Shown here piece after piece: positions 53,718 through 61,896 of a stretch of DNA of 61,896 nucleotides. The translations under genes and the position numbers were made by a program. The notes beneath the pieces were generated by a model. That model had not been told where the DNA came from. It was given only the letters and a program-made list of their open reading frames with translations, and ran no database searches. Numbering within the stretch: position 1 is the stretch's first letter; each line of letters begins with the position of its first letter. The stretch is from Geobacter sp. Its GTDB lineage: Bacteria; Desulfobacterota; Desulfuromonadia; Geobacterales; Geobacteraceae. The DNA lies in the NCBI GenBank assembly GCA_003490025.1, contig DNJC01000023.1, positions 18,897 to 80,792 on the forward strand, given 5' to 3'.

Positions 53718-54992
53718 ATGTTCATACAGATCGGGTACAAGTTCATCCTCGGATTCCTTGCCGTCGTCGCAGCGGTCGCCTTCGTCCCCTCCTGGGTGGG
53801 ACACCTCGACTATTCCCCCGAACTCACCAATATCCTCTCCTACGTGGTCGCCCTCACCGTGGGTCTCGTCCTCGGGTCGTTCTTCTCGAAGAGCTTCACC
53901 AAGAACATCTCGCTTTTGAAGGGGGCCACCGAGTCGATCAGCCAGGGGGACATCTCCTTCGGCCTCGCCTTCCCCGCAACGAGGTTCCCGGACGAGACCC
54001 ACAGCATGGCCGTTTCCATCAACTCCATGCTGGAGAACCTGAGGGCGCTGGTGCACCAGATCAGGGAGACCTCCGAGAAGGTGATGGAATCGACCCGCAC
54101 CCTCTCCTCCACCGCCCTTGAGATAAACGCCTCCACCGAGGAGGTGGCCCAGGCGATCGAGCAGATCTCCGGCGGCGCCGAGACGCAGGCGGAGATGCTC
54201 TCCAGGAGCTCCAAGGTGATCCACGAGATGGCCATCTCGGTCGACCTGGTGGCCCGGCGGGCCAAGGAGACGGCGAAGGCCGCGCGCGAGACCAGCGTCA
54301 CGGCGCAAAGGGGGGGGGATCTCGCCAACGACTCGCTGGAGCGGATGAAGAGCTTCTTCGACTCCGTGGAGCTGATCGGCATGCAGTTCATGGACCTGAA
54401 CGGGAAACTGCAGCAGGTGGGGAAGATCGCCGACTTCATCGTCGACATGGCGCGCCAGACCAACCTCCTGGCGCTGAACGCCTCCATCGAGGCGGCGCGC
54501 GCCGGGGAGTACGGCAAGGGTTTCGGCGTCGTGGCCGAGGAGGTGAGAAAGCTCGCCGACGGCAGCGCCAAGAGCGCCACCGACATCGTCGAGATGATAG
54601 ACCTGGTCAAGATGGAGAGCCGCAAGCTCCAGGAGACCATAACGGAGAGCTCGCGGGCCATCATCGCCGGCAAGAAGAACGTCGACACGACGGCGGACTC
54701 CTTCAGGGAGATCCTGGCCACCGTCATCGAGACGGAGCGAAAGGCCAACTCCATCGCCGACCTGTCGCAGATGCAGACCACAGGCGCCGCCAAGATGGTG
54801 ACCATGGTGGACGAGATCGCCAAGGTGGCCGAGGACAACGCGGCATCGACCGAGGAGGTCTCCGCGGCCACCGAGGAGCAGTCCTCCGCCATGCAGGAGA
54901 TGGTGTTCCAGACCCAGCAGCTCGCGAAACTCGCCGAGGAGCTGCTCCACTCGGTGGAGAGGTTCCAGGTCCAAGAGGGGCCGCAGGCATGA
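53718..54992 (+). CDS. Methyl-accepting chemotaxis protein without a periplasmic sensor
   Basis: This 424-residue receptor has two closely spaced hydrophobic helices (about 8-28 and 40-56), so almost nothing is exposed outside. A HAMP-like stretch follows (about 58-110), then a cytoplasmic signalling coil whose tip reads ARQTNLLALNASIEAARAG and GKGFGVVAEEVRKLA. It probably senses inside the cell or membrane, or is driven by a partner protein. AAAAAGGAG precedes the ATG. Its end overlaps cheW by four bases. Confidence 0.9.
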   Translation: MFIQIGYKFILGFLAVVAAVAFVPSWVGHLDYSPELTNILSYVVALTVGLVLGSFFSKSFTKNISLLKGATESISQGDISFGLAFPATRFPDETHSMAVSINSMLENLRALVHQIRETSEKVMESTRTLSSTALEINASTEEVAQAIEQISGGAETQAEMLSRSSKVIHEMAISVDLVARRAKETAKAARETSVTAQRGGDLANDSLERMKSFFDSVELIGMQFMDLNGKLQQVGKIADFIVDMARQTNLLALNASIEAARAGEYGKGFGVVAEEVRKLADGSAKSATDIVEMIDLVKMESRKLQETITESSRAIIAGKKNVDTTADSFREILATVIETERKANSIADLSQMQTTGAAKMVTMVDEIAKVAEDNAASTEEVSAATEEQSSAMQEMVFQTQQLAKLAEELLHSVERFQVQEGPQA

Positions 54993-55429
54993 TCCCGGAG
55001 CGGCTCCTTATCTTCAGCGCCGCCGGGGAGGAGTTCGCCCTGAACCTCCAGGAGGTCTGCGAGGTGATGGAGCCCCAGCCAAGCTACCCCTTCGCGGGAG
55101 CCCCGCCGCACTACCTCGGGCTCATCAACTTCCACGGCAACCTGACCGCGCTGGTCGACCTCGGCATGTACCTCGGGAAGGGCGGGCGGGGGGCGCCGGG
55201 GAAGCTCCTCGTCCTCGACACGAAGCTCGCCCACCTGGCGCTCGGGGTGGACGGGGTCAGCTCGATCGTGAGCGGGGAGACGGTGACCGGCGAGGCGCCG
55301 GGGGAGGAGCCGCTCATCGAGGCGCGCCTCGAGACGGCGGCGGGAACGGTCCGCCTGCTCGAGGTGGAGGCGCTCCTGCGCGGGCTGGAAGAGGGATTGC
55401 GGGAGGCCCCGCCCCGCCCGCAGCCGTAG
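54989..55429 (+). CDS. cheW: Chemotaxis coupling protein CheW
   Basis: CheW bridges receptors and CheA in the signalling array. The 146-residue beta-rich protein has the CheW pattern LLIFSAAGEEFALNLQEVCEVME, YLGLINFHGNLTALVDLG and KLLVLDTKLAHLALGVDGVSSIV. The ATG overlaps the receptor gene's stop (ATGA), so it is dedicated to that receptor cluster. Confidence 0.9.
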   Translation: MIPERLLIFSAAGEEFALNLQEVCEVMEPQPSYPFAGAPPHYLGLINFHGNLTALVDLGMYLGKGGRGAPGKLLVLDTKLAHLALGVDGVSSIVSGETVTGEAPGEEPLIEARLETAAGTVRLLEVEALLRGLEEGLREAPPRPQP

Positions 55430-55467
55430 GCTGCCACATTCAAAGCAAAACTACCAGGAGGTACCCG

Positions 55468-55833
55468 ATGGCCACCACGGTCATGATAGTGGACGACTCT
55501 CTTTTCATGAGAAAAATGCTGCGCGACATCCTGCAGGAGGAGGGTTACCTGGTGACGGCCGAGGCGTCCGACGGCGAGGAGGCGGTCCGGCTGTACCGGG
55601 AATGCCGACCCGACCTGGTGACGCTCGACATAGTGATGCCGAACAAGACCGGCCTCGAGGCGCTGCAGGAGATCATGGCGTTCGACCCGCAGGCGCGGGT
55701 GGTGATGTGCTCCGCCATCGGGCAGGAATCGTTCACGGCCACGGCGATGCAGACCGGCGCCAGGGCCTTCATCCTCAAGCCGTTCAACCCGGAGCTGGTG
55801 GCGCGCGTCCTGAAGGAAACTGCCCAAGGGTGA
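55468..55833 (+). CDS. cheY: Chemotaxis response regulator CheY
   Basis: This 121-residue single receiver domain has the acidic pair DD (9-10), phosphoacceptor D54 in LVTLDIVMPNKTG, the Ser/Thr position in MCSAIG, and the Lys in ILKPFNPE. It is phosphorylated by CheA and would act on the motor or on another output. AGGAGG precedes the ATG. cheA starts four bases after its stop. Confidence 0.93.
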   Translation: MATTVMIVDDSLFMRKMLRDILQEEGYLVTAEASDGEEAVRLYRECRPDLVTLDIVMPNKTGLEALQEIMAFDPQARVVMCSAIGQESFTATAMQTGARAFILKPFNPELVARVLKETAQG

Positions 55834-55837
55834 CCCG

Positions 55838-57451
55838 ATGGACATGACGCAGTACAAAGCCCTCTTCCTCTCCGAGTCACGGGAATACCTGAGGGCGATC
55901 AGCGAGCAGGTGGTCGCCCTGGAGCAGTCCCCCTCGGAGCCGGGCGCCGTCGACACGCTCTTCCGCGGGGCCCATTCCCTCAAGGGGATGGCCGCCTCGA
56001 TGGAATACGGCGAGGTCGTGGTGGTGGCCCACAGCATGGAAGACCTGATGGCGCGGGTCCGGGACGGCGGGCTGAAGTTCGAGGCCGGGGTCGCGGACCT
56101 CCTCCTGGAGGGGGTCGACCTGATCGACGCCATGCTGAACGACGTGGAGGCCGATAGGCCCGTGACGCCCCCCCCCGGCGACTACGCGCAGAGGCTGGCC
56201 GGTTATACGCCCCCTCCACCCAGGAAAAAGGCGGAGAAGGCCCCCCCTCCACCCGCCGCGCCGGCTTCGCCGGAGGCGGAAAAGGCGAAGGAGGCGCCGG
56301 CGCTCGACGCCGGCACGGTCCGGGTGAAGACGGAGCTTCTGGACCACCTGATCAACCTCACCGGCGAACTGGTCACCAACAAGAACCGGCTCCTGAACGT
56401 CGCCCGCGAGGCCGGGTCGCAGCCTCTGAACGACGCGGTTTCCGAGACGGGAAAACTCCTGCGCGCCCTGCACGACGAGGTGATGAAGGTCCGCCTGATG
56501 CCGTTCGAGGCGATCTGCGACCGGTTCCAGCGCTCGGTCCGCTCCCTGGCCAAGAAGAGCGGCAAGGAGATCCAGTTCGAGATCACCGGGCGGGACATAG
56601 GTCTCGACCGCGGCACCCTGGAGCAGCTGGTCGATCCGCTGAACCACATCCTGAGAAACGCGGTGGACCACGGCATGGAGGAGAGCGCCGAGCGCGCGGC
56701 CGCCGGGAAGCCGGAGAAAGGGGTGGTGCGGCTCTGCGTGTCGCGGGACCGGGACCGCATCGTCATCTCGGTCAGCGACGACGGGCGCGGCATGGAGCCG
56801 CAGAGGATGATCGACGCGGCGATCCGCAAGGGTGTCCTCACCCCCGAGGAGGGGGAGTTCCTCTCGCCGCGCCAGGCGCTGATGCTCTCCTGCATCCCGG
56901 GCTTCTCCACCGCCCGCGAGGTGACCGACGTCTCCGGGCGCGGCGTCGGCATGGACGCGGTGAACGCGGCGATACAGAAGCTCGGGGGGACGCTCGAGAT
57001 CGAGTCGGAGCCGGGGGTGGGGAGCACCTTCACCCTGAAGCTCCCGATGACCATAGCGATCATACACGCGCTCGTGGTGCAGTGCGGCGCCGTCAAGGGG
57101 GCCGTGCCGGTCACGGCGGTGCTAAGGACCGTCGAGCTGTCGCGGCGCCAGATAGAGACGGTGGGGAAGAGGCAGATGTTCCAGCTGGACGGCGAGACGG
57201 TGCCGCTATTGAGCCTGAACCGGGTCCTCGGACTCCCCCTGGGGCGCTTCCCCAACGGCATCCTGCCGCTCTTCGTCACGGAGGCGAAGGGGCGCCGCGT
57301 CGGGATCGTGGTGGACCGGCTTTTGGGACAGCACGAGCTGTTCGTGAAACCTTTCGGCAGGCCGCTCTCCAGGATGGCGGGGCTTGCCGGGGGGGCAACG
57401 CTCGGCGACGGCGAGATCGTCACCATACTGGATCTGGCCGACCTCTTGTGA
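55838..57451 (+). CDS. cheA: Chemotaxis histidine kinase CheA, short form
   Basis: This 537-residue kinase has an HPt (P1) domain with the phosphorylated H46 in GAHSLKGMA, then a Pro-rich linker (about 110-155, PPPPRKKAEKAPPPPAAP). The dimerisation domain P3 begins VRVKTELLDHLINLTGELV, and the ATPase P4 follows with ILRNAVDHGMEE, SDDGRGM and SGRGVGMDAV. A CheW-like P5 domain ends the protein. The CheY-binding P2 domain found in longer CheAs is missing, as in several non-motility or compact systems. It lies between cheY and cheC. Confidence 0.94.
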   Translation: MDMTQYKALFLSESREYLRAISEQVVALEQSPSEPGAVDTLFRGAHSLKGMAASMEYGEVVVVAHSMEDLMARVRDGGLKFEAGVADLLLEGVDLIDAMLNDVEADRPVTPPPGDYAQRLAGYTPPPPRKKAEKAPPPPAAPASPEAEKAKEAPALDAGTVRVKTELLDHLINLTGELVTNKNRLLNVAREAGSQPLNDAVSETGKLLRALHDEVMKVRLMPFEAICDRFQRSVRSLAKKSGKEIQFEITGRDIGLDRGTLEQLVDPLNHILRNAVDHGMEESAERAAAGKPEKGVVRLCVSRDRDRIVISVSDDGRGMEPQRMIDAAIRKGVLTPEEGEFLSPRQALMLSCIPGFSTAREVTDVSGRGVGMDAVNAAIQKLGGTLEIESEPGVGSTFTLKLPMTIAIIHALVVQCGAVKGAVPVTAVLRTVELSRRQIETVGKRQMFQLDGETVPLLSLNRVLGLPLGRFPNGILPLFVTEAKGRRVGIVVDRLLGQHELFVKPFGRPLSRMAGLAGGATLGDGEIVTILDLADLL

Positions 57452-57514
57452 CGCTAGGTGGTGGCCGCAGCCACCGGCAGGCGCAGGCGCCAACCGTATC
57501 CCGAGGAGGCTTAC

Positions 57515-58114
57515 ATGTCGAACCCCACACTGCAAAGCGCCGAACTGAACGCACTGACCGAGGTATGCAACATCGGCATGGGGCACGCCGCCACCGCCCT
57601 TTCGCAGCTCATGGGAAAAGGGGTGGAGATCCAGGTCCCCCGCCTGCAGTTCGTGGACGCGGCCGGCCTCGCCGAGATCCTCCAGGCGGAGGAGGCGACG
57701 GCGCTACACCTGCAGATCCTCGGCAACGTGCGCGGCAGCATCGTCGTCCTGCTGCGCCAGGAGAACGCGCTGCGCATCGTGGAACTCCTCCTCGGGACAC
57801 CCCCCGCCGCCGGCAAGCCGTTCTCCGACCTCGAGAACTCCACGCTGCTGGAGGTCGGCAACATACTCGCCTCGGCCTGCCTGAACGCCCTGGGGGCGTC
57901 GCTCAGGATGACGCTCCTCCCCTCCGTGCCGACCATGATCCGCGGCCGGGCGACCGAGTTCCTCTCGAAGCTCATGGAACACGGTGAAGGGGAGTCGATC
58001 GTCATGATCGACACCGTATTCTCCGTCGCCGAGGTCCTCTGCGGCGGGAACATCTTCCTCATACCCGCCACGGCCTCCCTCGACGCCATGCTCGGCGCCC
58101 TGGGGCATCAATGA
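57515..58114 (+). CDS. cheC: CheC-type CheY-P phosphatase
   Basis: This 199-residue CheC/FliY-family protein has both active-site motifs with paired Glu and Asn: ALTEVCNIGMGHAATALS near the N-terminus and STLLEVGNILASACLNALG later, the latter followed by the conserved Pro in LLPSVP. It would dephosphorylate CheY. The ATG at 57515 follows GAGGAGG. It closes the che operon, and lolA begins about 110 bases later with its own start region. Confidence 0.9.
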   Translation: MSNPTLQSAELNALTEVCNIGMGHAATALSQLMGKGVEIQVPRLQFVDAAGLAEILQAEEATALHLQILGNVRGSIVVLLRQENALRIVELLLGTPPAAGKPFSDLENSTLLEVGNILASACLNALGASLRMTLLPSVPTMIRGRATEFLSKLMEHGEGESIVMIDTVFSVAEVLCGGNIFLIPATASLDAMLGALGHQ

Positions 58115-58221
58115 AAAGGTTGCAGGATGGCCGGTTGTATGGCAAAATGCCCGGTCAAACTGATGTCCACCGACAGGTCCCGGGCTTTACCCCGAGACCT
58201 TCACTAGTTTTAGAGGTCACC

Positions 58222-58932
58222 ATGAAAGCCGCCAGAGCACTCCTTTTCTCCCTTCTCCTCACAGCTCTCGCCGTCACCTCCGCCACCTGCGCCGAGCTGT
58301 CGCAGGTGGTCCGCGCGCTGGAGCAGGGGTACGCCAACCTGAACGACCTGCAGGCCGACTTCAGCCAGAAGAGCGTTCTGAAGATGATGAAGCGCGAGGA
58401 GAGCGGAGGGGGGGAGCTTTTCATCAAGAAGGGGAGCGGCAAGGAGTCGATGTTCCGCTTCAACTACAGCAAACCGAAACAGCAGATCGTTTCCAACGGC
58501 AAGACGGTCTGGTATTACCTCCCGGAGCAAAAACAGGTTATGGTGATGGAACTCTCGCAGCTCTTCGAGGCGGGAAACGGCATAGCCCTGAACTACCTCT
58601 CGGGGATGGGGCAGGTCTCCAAGGATTTCAACGTCGCCTTCGCCACCGAGCCCAAGGACAAGAAGGGGAACTACCAGCTCGAGCTGGTACCGCACAAGAA
58701 GAGCCCGGCCATGGCGAAACTCCAGCTCACCATCGACGGCGACGCGGTGGAGAGCTTCATCTCCAAGGGGCGTCCCGGCACCCCGTTCCCCATAGTTTCC
58801 TCCACCGTCTTCGATCAGGCGGGGAACAGCACCAGGATGGAGTACGGCAACGTGAAGGCCAACCGCGGCGTGTCGAGCGGGAAGTTCAGCTTCAAGGTCC
58901 CGGCCGGCGTGAGGGTGATACAGAGCAAGTAA
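58222..58932 (+). CDS. lolA: Outer-membrane lipoprotein carrier protein LolA
   Basis: LolA carries lipoproteins across the periplasm to the outer membrane. The 236-residue product has a signal peptide (cleavage near SATCAE). The LolA fold follows, with YANLNDLQADFSQKSV, the open-barrel strands FRFNYSKPKQQIVSNGKTVWYYLPEQKQV-like in two parts, and a late beta-rich end. The ATG at 58222 follows AGAGG; upstream in-frame codons precede the signal peptide and are not likely used. Confidence 0.9.
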   Translation: MKAARALLFSLLLTALAVTSATCAELSQVVRALEQGYANLNDLQADFSQKSVLKMMKREESGGGELFIKKGSGKESMFRFNYSKPKQQIVSNGKTVWYYLPEQKQVMVMELSQLFEAGNGIALNYLSGMGQVSKDFNVAFATEPKDKKGNYQLELVPHKKSPAMAKLQLTIDGDAVESFISKGRPGTPFPIVSSTVFDQAGNSTRMEYGNVKANRGVSSGKFSFKVPAGVRVIQSK

Positions 58933-58935
58933 ACC

Positions 58936-59030
58936 AGATTAAGATTAAGACAAAGATTAAGGGGGGGAGAGCCTCTTATGGATTCATTTCTTACTTAATC
59001 TCAATCTCAGTCTGATTCCATTCTGATTCC
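58936..59030. repeat. AGATTAAG-type direct and inverted repeats between lolA and yajQ
   Basis: AGATTAAG occurs at about 58936 and 58954, with a related AGATTAAGA between, and its complement CTTAATCT lies at 58995-59002, followed by CAATCTCAGTCTGATTCC-like copies. The two arms could form an imperfect long hairpin upstream of the yajQ ribosome binding site. Confidence 0.5.
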
Positions 59031-59043
59031 AGGAGGTTTAGAA

Positions 59044-59529
59044 ATGCCGTCATTCGATATCGTTTCCAAGGTCGACATGCAGGAGGTCGACAACGCCATC
59101 AACCAGACCGTGAAGGAGATCGCCCAGCGCTACGACTTCAAGGGGTCCAAGAGCGAGGTGACCCTGGAGAAGGAGAGCATCAAGATCCTGGCCGACGATG
59201 ATTTCAGGCTGAAGGCCGTGGTGGACATCCTCCAGTCCAAGTTCGTCAAGCGCAACATCTCGCCCAAGGCGCTGCAGTACGGCAAGGCCGAGGAGGCCTC
59301 GGGATCGATGGTAAGGCAGATCATCACGCTGCAGGTGGGGATCTCCAAGGAGAAGGCGAAGGAGATCGGCGCCGTCATCAAGGAGAGCAAGCTCAAGGTG
59401 CAAAGCCAGATCCAGGACGACCAGATCCGGGTCACCGGCAAGAACATCGACGACCTGCAGGAGGTTATCCGCATCCTCAAGGGGAAGGACCTGGACATAG
59501 ACATGCAGTTCGTGAACTTCAGAAGCTGA
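59044..59529 (+). CDS. yajQ: YajQ family cyclic-di-GMP/nucleotide-binding protein
   Basis: This 161-residue protein has the YajQ signature: MPSFDIVSKVDMQEVDNAI at the start, RYDFKGSKSEV, and the end DLDIDMQFVNFR. Family members bind nucleotides, and some bind cyclic di-GMP and act as transcription co-factors. It is cytoplasmic. AGGAGG lies nine bases before the ATG. rimO begins about 20 bases downstream. Confidence 0.94.
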   Translation: MPSFDIVSKVDMQEVDNAINQTVKEIAQRYDFKGSKSEVTLEKESIKILADDDFRLKAVVDILQSKFVKRNISPKALQYGKAEEASGSMVRQIITLQVGISKEKAKEIGAVIKESKLKVQSQIQDDQIRVTGKNIDDLQEVIRILKGKDLDIDMQFVNFRS

Positions 59530-59549
59530 CAACGAAGAGGGGAATTTTT

Positions 59550-60896
59550 TTGAGCGACAAGATCAAGGAAAAAGTCAGCCTGGTGAGCCTGGGCTGTCCT
59601 AAGAACCTGGTGGACGCCGAGGTGATGCTGGGGTACCTCTCCAGGGACGCCTACGAGGTCACCACCGACGAGACGCAGGCCGACATCATCATCGTCAACA
59701 CCTGCTCCTTCATAAAGGAGGCGAAACAGGAGAGCATCGACACCATCCTCGACCTGGCCGACCGCAAGCACGACGCGCGCTGCAAGCTCCTGATCGTCAC
59801 CGGGTGCCTGCCGCAGCGCTACCAGGAGGAGCTCGCCAAGGAACTCCCCGAGGTCGACATCTTCATCGGGACCGGCGACTACCCGCGCATCGCCGAGATC
59901 ATCGCGGAGAAGAAGACCACCAGCGACCAGCTCTGCTACACCGGCGATCCGAACTTCGTCTACAACGACGAGCTGCCGCGCCTGCAGTCGTCGCCGCACT
60001 ACACGGCCTACCTGAAGATAGCCGAGGGGTGCTCCAACAACTGCGCCTACTGCGTGATCCCGTCGCTGCGCGGAGCGCTCCGCTCGCGCCCGCTGTCGAC
60101 CCTTCTGGCCGAGGCGAAGCAACTGGTCGAGGGGGGGGTGAAGGAGCTGAACCTCATCGCCCAGGACATCACCGCCTACGGCAAGGACCTCCCCGACACG
60201 CCGGGTCTCGAGTTCCTGATCCGGGAACTCGCCGGGATGGAGGGGCTCAAGTGGATCAGGCTCCTGTACGCCTACCCCGACGGCGTCACCGACTCGCTGA
60301 TCCAGCTCATCAAGAACGAGCCCAAGGTCTGCAAATACCTGGACCTTCCGATCCAGCATATCAGCGACCCGATCCTCTCACGGATGAAGCGCAGGAGCAG
60401 CGAGGCGGAAGTAAGGACCCTGATCGGGAAATTGCGCAGCGAGATCCCGGACATCGCCATCAGGACCTCGCTCATCGTCGGGTTCCCGGGCGAGACCACC
60501 GACGACTTCAAGAAGCTACTGCAGTTCGTCGAGGAGACCCGCTTCGACCGGCTGGGGGTCTTCTGCTACTCCCGCGAGGAGGGAACCCCCGCGGCCGAGA
60601 TGCCGGACCAGGTCTCCGAGCGGATCAAGAGGGAGCGGCACAAGAAGCTGATGCGCACCCAGGCGCGCGTTTCCTTCAAGCACAACAGGACCCTCGTCGA
60701 CAGCGTCGAGGAGGTGCTGGTCGAGGGTTACAGCGAGGAAACGGAGCTACTTCTTAAGGGGCGTTCATCAAGACAGGCCCCCGACGTCGACGGTCTAGTG
60801 TACATAACCGCCGGCAACGCCAACGTCGGCGACATAGTAAAACTGAGGATCACTGATTCGTCGGACTATGACCTTATTGGCGAGATAATAGACTAG
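59550..60896 (+). CDS. rimO: Ribosomal protein S12 methylthiotransferase
   Basis: RimO adds a methylthio group to an aspartate of ribosomal protein S12, using two [4Fe-4S] clusters. The 448-residue product has the N-terminal MTTase domain (VSLGCPKNLVDAE, NTCSFI, VTGCLPQRY), the radical SAM motif EGCSNNCAYCVIP, and a C-terminal TRAM domain (about 375-448). The start is a TTG after GAGGGG, with no ATG near the conserved VSLGCPKN. It probably shares a transcript with yajQ. Confidence 0.95.
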   Translation: MSDKIKEKVSLVSLGCPKNLVDAEVMLGYLSRDAYEVTTDETQADIIIVNTCSFIKEAKQESIDTILDLADRKHDARCKLLIVTGCLPQRYQEELAKELPEVDIFIGTGDYPRIAEIIAEKKTTSDQLCYTGDPNFVYNDELPRLQSSPHYTAYLKIAEGCSNNCAYCVIPSLRGALRSRPLSTLLAEAKQLVEGGVKELNLIAQDITAYGKDLPDTPGLEFLIRELAGMEGLKWIRLLYAYPDGVTDSLIQLIKNEPKVCKYLDLPIQHISDPILSRMKRRSSEAEVRTLIGKLRSEIPDIAIRTSLIVGFPGETTDDFKKLLQFVEETRFDRLGVFCYSREEGTPAAEMPDQVSERIKRERHKKLMRTQARVSFKHNRTLVDSVEEVLVEGYSEETELLLKGRSSRQAPDVDGLVYITAGNANVGDIVKLRITDSSDYDLIGEIID

Positions 60897-60905
60897 GCTT
60901 TTAGC

Positions 60906-60933
60906 TTGACATGAACCCCTATTGCTGTATTAT
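60906..60933 (+). promoter_or_regulatory. Sigma-70 promoter of the DksA/TraR-type gene
   Basis: A perfect TTGACA (60906-60911) and TATTAT (60928-60933) are 16 bases apart, about 45 bases before the ATG at 60977. Confidence 0.75.
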
Positions 60934-60976
60934 TGCGTCGCTTTAACGGAACTGAACTGTACGGAGTGGATTTTAC

Positions 60977-61396
60977 ATGACAGAAAAGCCAGATGAAATG
61001 AAAGCGATGCTCCTTAAAATGAAAGAGGAGACGCTTAAAGAGATTAACAAGACCCTGAAGTCGGGTTCCGACATTCCGGTCAACGAGCCGAGCGGAGACA
61101 TCTACGATCAGGCGTCCAGCGAGCGCGACCGGGAACTGGGTCTGCTCCTTGGTGACCGGGAGCGCGAGAAGTTGAAGCACATCGACGAAGCGCTTTTGCG
61201 GCTTGAAGAAGGCGAGTACGGCATCTGCGAGGAGTGCGAGGAGGAAATCCCGCTCGGGAGGCTGAAGATCGTCCCCTTCGCCCGCCACTGCGTCAAGTGC
61301 AAGGCGGACCTGGAGAAGCAGCAGGCGCAGACCAAGCGTTTCGAGGAAGACCGGGCCTACCGGGAGATCTCGCTGGGCGAGGAAGAAGAGGGGTAG
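60977..61396 (+). CDS. DksA/TraR-family zinc-finger protein
   Basis: This 139-residue protein has a coiled-coil N-terminal part (about 1-80) and a C4 zinc finger CEECEEEIPLGRLKIVPFARHCVKC (shown in two parts: CEEC at about 87-90 and CVKC at about 108-111). Such proteins bind the RNA polymerase secondary channel and tune transcription with ppGpp, or act in related roles. The coiled-coil tip carries DQASSERDRE, near the place where DksA has its acidic pair. It has its own promoter and a terminator. Confidence 0.9.
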   Translation: MTEKPDEMKAMLLKMKEETLKEINKTLKSGSDIPVNEPSGDIYDQASSERDRELGLLLGDREREKLKHIDEALLRLEEGEYGICEECEEEIPLGRLKIVPFARHCVKCKADLEKQQAQTKRFEEDRAYREISLGEEEEG

Positions 61397-61457
61397 TCCG
61401 GCTGAAAGCGGTAAAACGGCGGCAAGCCTTTTCGACACGGCAGGTGCCAGGAATACC

Positions 61458-61492
61458 AAAAGGGGACGGTTAAGATACCGTCCCCTTTTTTC
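61458..61492 (+). terminator. Bidirectional terminator after the DksA/TraR-type gene
   Basis: AAAAGGGGACGG pairs with CCGTCCCCTTTT across an 8-base loop and is followed by TT. It lies between convergent genes. Confidence 0.85.
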
Positions 61493-61533
61493 GTTTCCCC
61501 TTCTACGTCGTCTATCGAGAGATGCTGCAACGA

Positions 61534-61896
61534 CTACGGGTGCTCGGCGCCCGCACCGCTGGTGATCAGCCTCTGGTACTCGGCCTTGTCGATGGAGCTG
61601 TGCCAGTGGCCGGTAACCCTCCCTACCAGCGTTCCCCCGACGAAAAGCACAACGACCAGGGCGGCGAACGCCATACCCGGAACCACCCTCCCCCCCTTCA
61701 GACGAAGCTGCAGCGCCTCGGGCTTCGGACAGCTGCCGACGCAGCGCAGGCAGCCGATGCACTCCTCCGAGCAGACCCTCCCCTTATTCATCACATCCAG
61801 GTGCGACGGGCAGGCCTTGTTGCAGCCGCCGCAGGAGATGCAGGCGCTTTGGAGCCGCTCCACCTTCACCGGGGACAGGCGGGAGAAAAGGCCCAG
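61534..61896 (-). CDS. Polyferredoxin-type [4Fe-4S] membrane protein, N-terminus outside the window
   Basis: The frame is open to the window edge, so only the C-terminal ~120 residues are seen. They hold two ferredoxin clusters (CISCGGCNKACP and CSEECIGCLRCVGSCP), one hydrophobic helix (about 66-85 of the visible part), and a short periplasmic or cytoplasmic tail. Upstream residues LGLFSRLSPVKVERL match the loop before the clusters in NapH/CcoG-like membrane polyferredoxins. The GTG near 61869 is not a likely start. Confidence 0.7.
   Translation of the reverse strand: MGLFSRLSPVKVERLQSACISCGGCNKACPSHLDVMNKGRVCSEECIGCLRCVGSCPKPEALQLRLKGGRVVPGMAFAALVVVLFVGGTLVGRVTGHWHSSIDKAEYQRLITSGAGAEHP

Overview
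The window looks like chromosome of a Geobacter-lineage deltaproteobacterium (Desulfuromonadia; Geobacter, Citrifermentans or Geomonas type). The evidence is a GC-rich sequence, abundant multiheme c-type cytochromes, an sfrB-sfrA pair (soluble Fe(III) reductase/NADPH oxidoreductase), sensors with periplasmic haem motifs, many chemotaxis and two-component genes, and a def-fmt-DUF116 block. Assignment is from recognised protein families, not from a database search. No rRNA, tRNA, CRISPR array, transposase or prophage was recognised.

Layout. 1-7.5 kb: the end of a receiver/PATAN/J-like/TPR protein, then a periplasmic binding protein, a chemoreceptor and an AspT-family transporter. 7.5-8.6 kb: decayed or truncated genes. 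8.6-18.5 kb: an electron-transfer region. It holds a dodecahaem cytochrome, an NtrC-family regulator, and a run of small membrane proteins, a degenerate receiver, a pentahaem cytochrome, a four-cluster Fe-S protein and an NrfD-like quinol subunit (resembling the CbcSTU/Cbc4 menaquinol:cytochrome c oxidoreductase). A haem sensor without a kinase domain follows. 18.5-23.4 kb: sfrB-sfrA on the minus strand. 23.7-33.5 kb: FapA-like protein, coaE, IclR regulator, haem-sensing histidine kinase, thiS-thiG-thiE, a radical SAM protein, an FAH-family enzyme, a tiny zinc-ribbon gene with an in-frame UGA, YaaR and a cold-shock protein. 33.7-46.5 kb: ppdK, glyQ-glyS, a MerA-like reductase, an HD-GYP response regulator, two envelope hydrolases, and def-fmt-DUF116. 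46.9-52.7 kb: a LexA-like repressor, a gene remnant, a thiolase-like protein, a VOC protein, an SH3-like secreted protein and an aminotransferase. 52.8-61.9 kb: cheR-mcp-cheW-cheY-cheA-cheC, lolA, yajQ, rimO, a DksA/TraR protein and the end of a polyferredoxin.

Two observations stand out. First, both the dodecahaem cytochrome gene and the quinol-oxidoreductase operon have a -24/-12 (sigma-54) promoter preceded by two copies of TGTAT-N9-ATACA (one copy has a single mismatch). The two copies are about 100 bp apart, at matching distances from each promoter, and the sigma-54 activator gene lies between the two target units. This looks like a self-contained respiratory regulon, perhaps fed by a haem-sensing kinase. 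Second, a 47-codon zinc-ribbon gene (32499-32642) has an in-frame UGA followed at SECIS-compatible distance by a perfect 8-bp hairpin with a GGU loop. It is either a very small selenoprotein or a nonsense-mutated gene.
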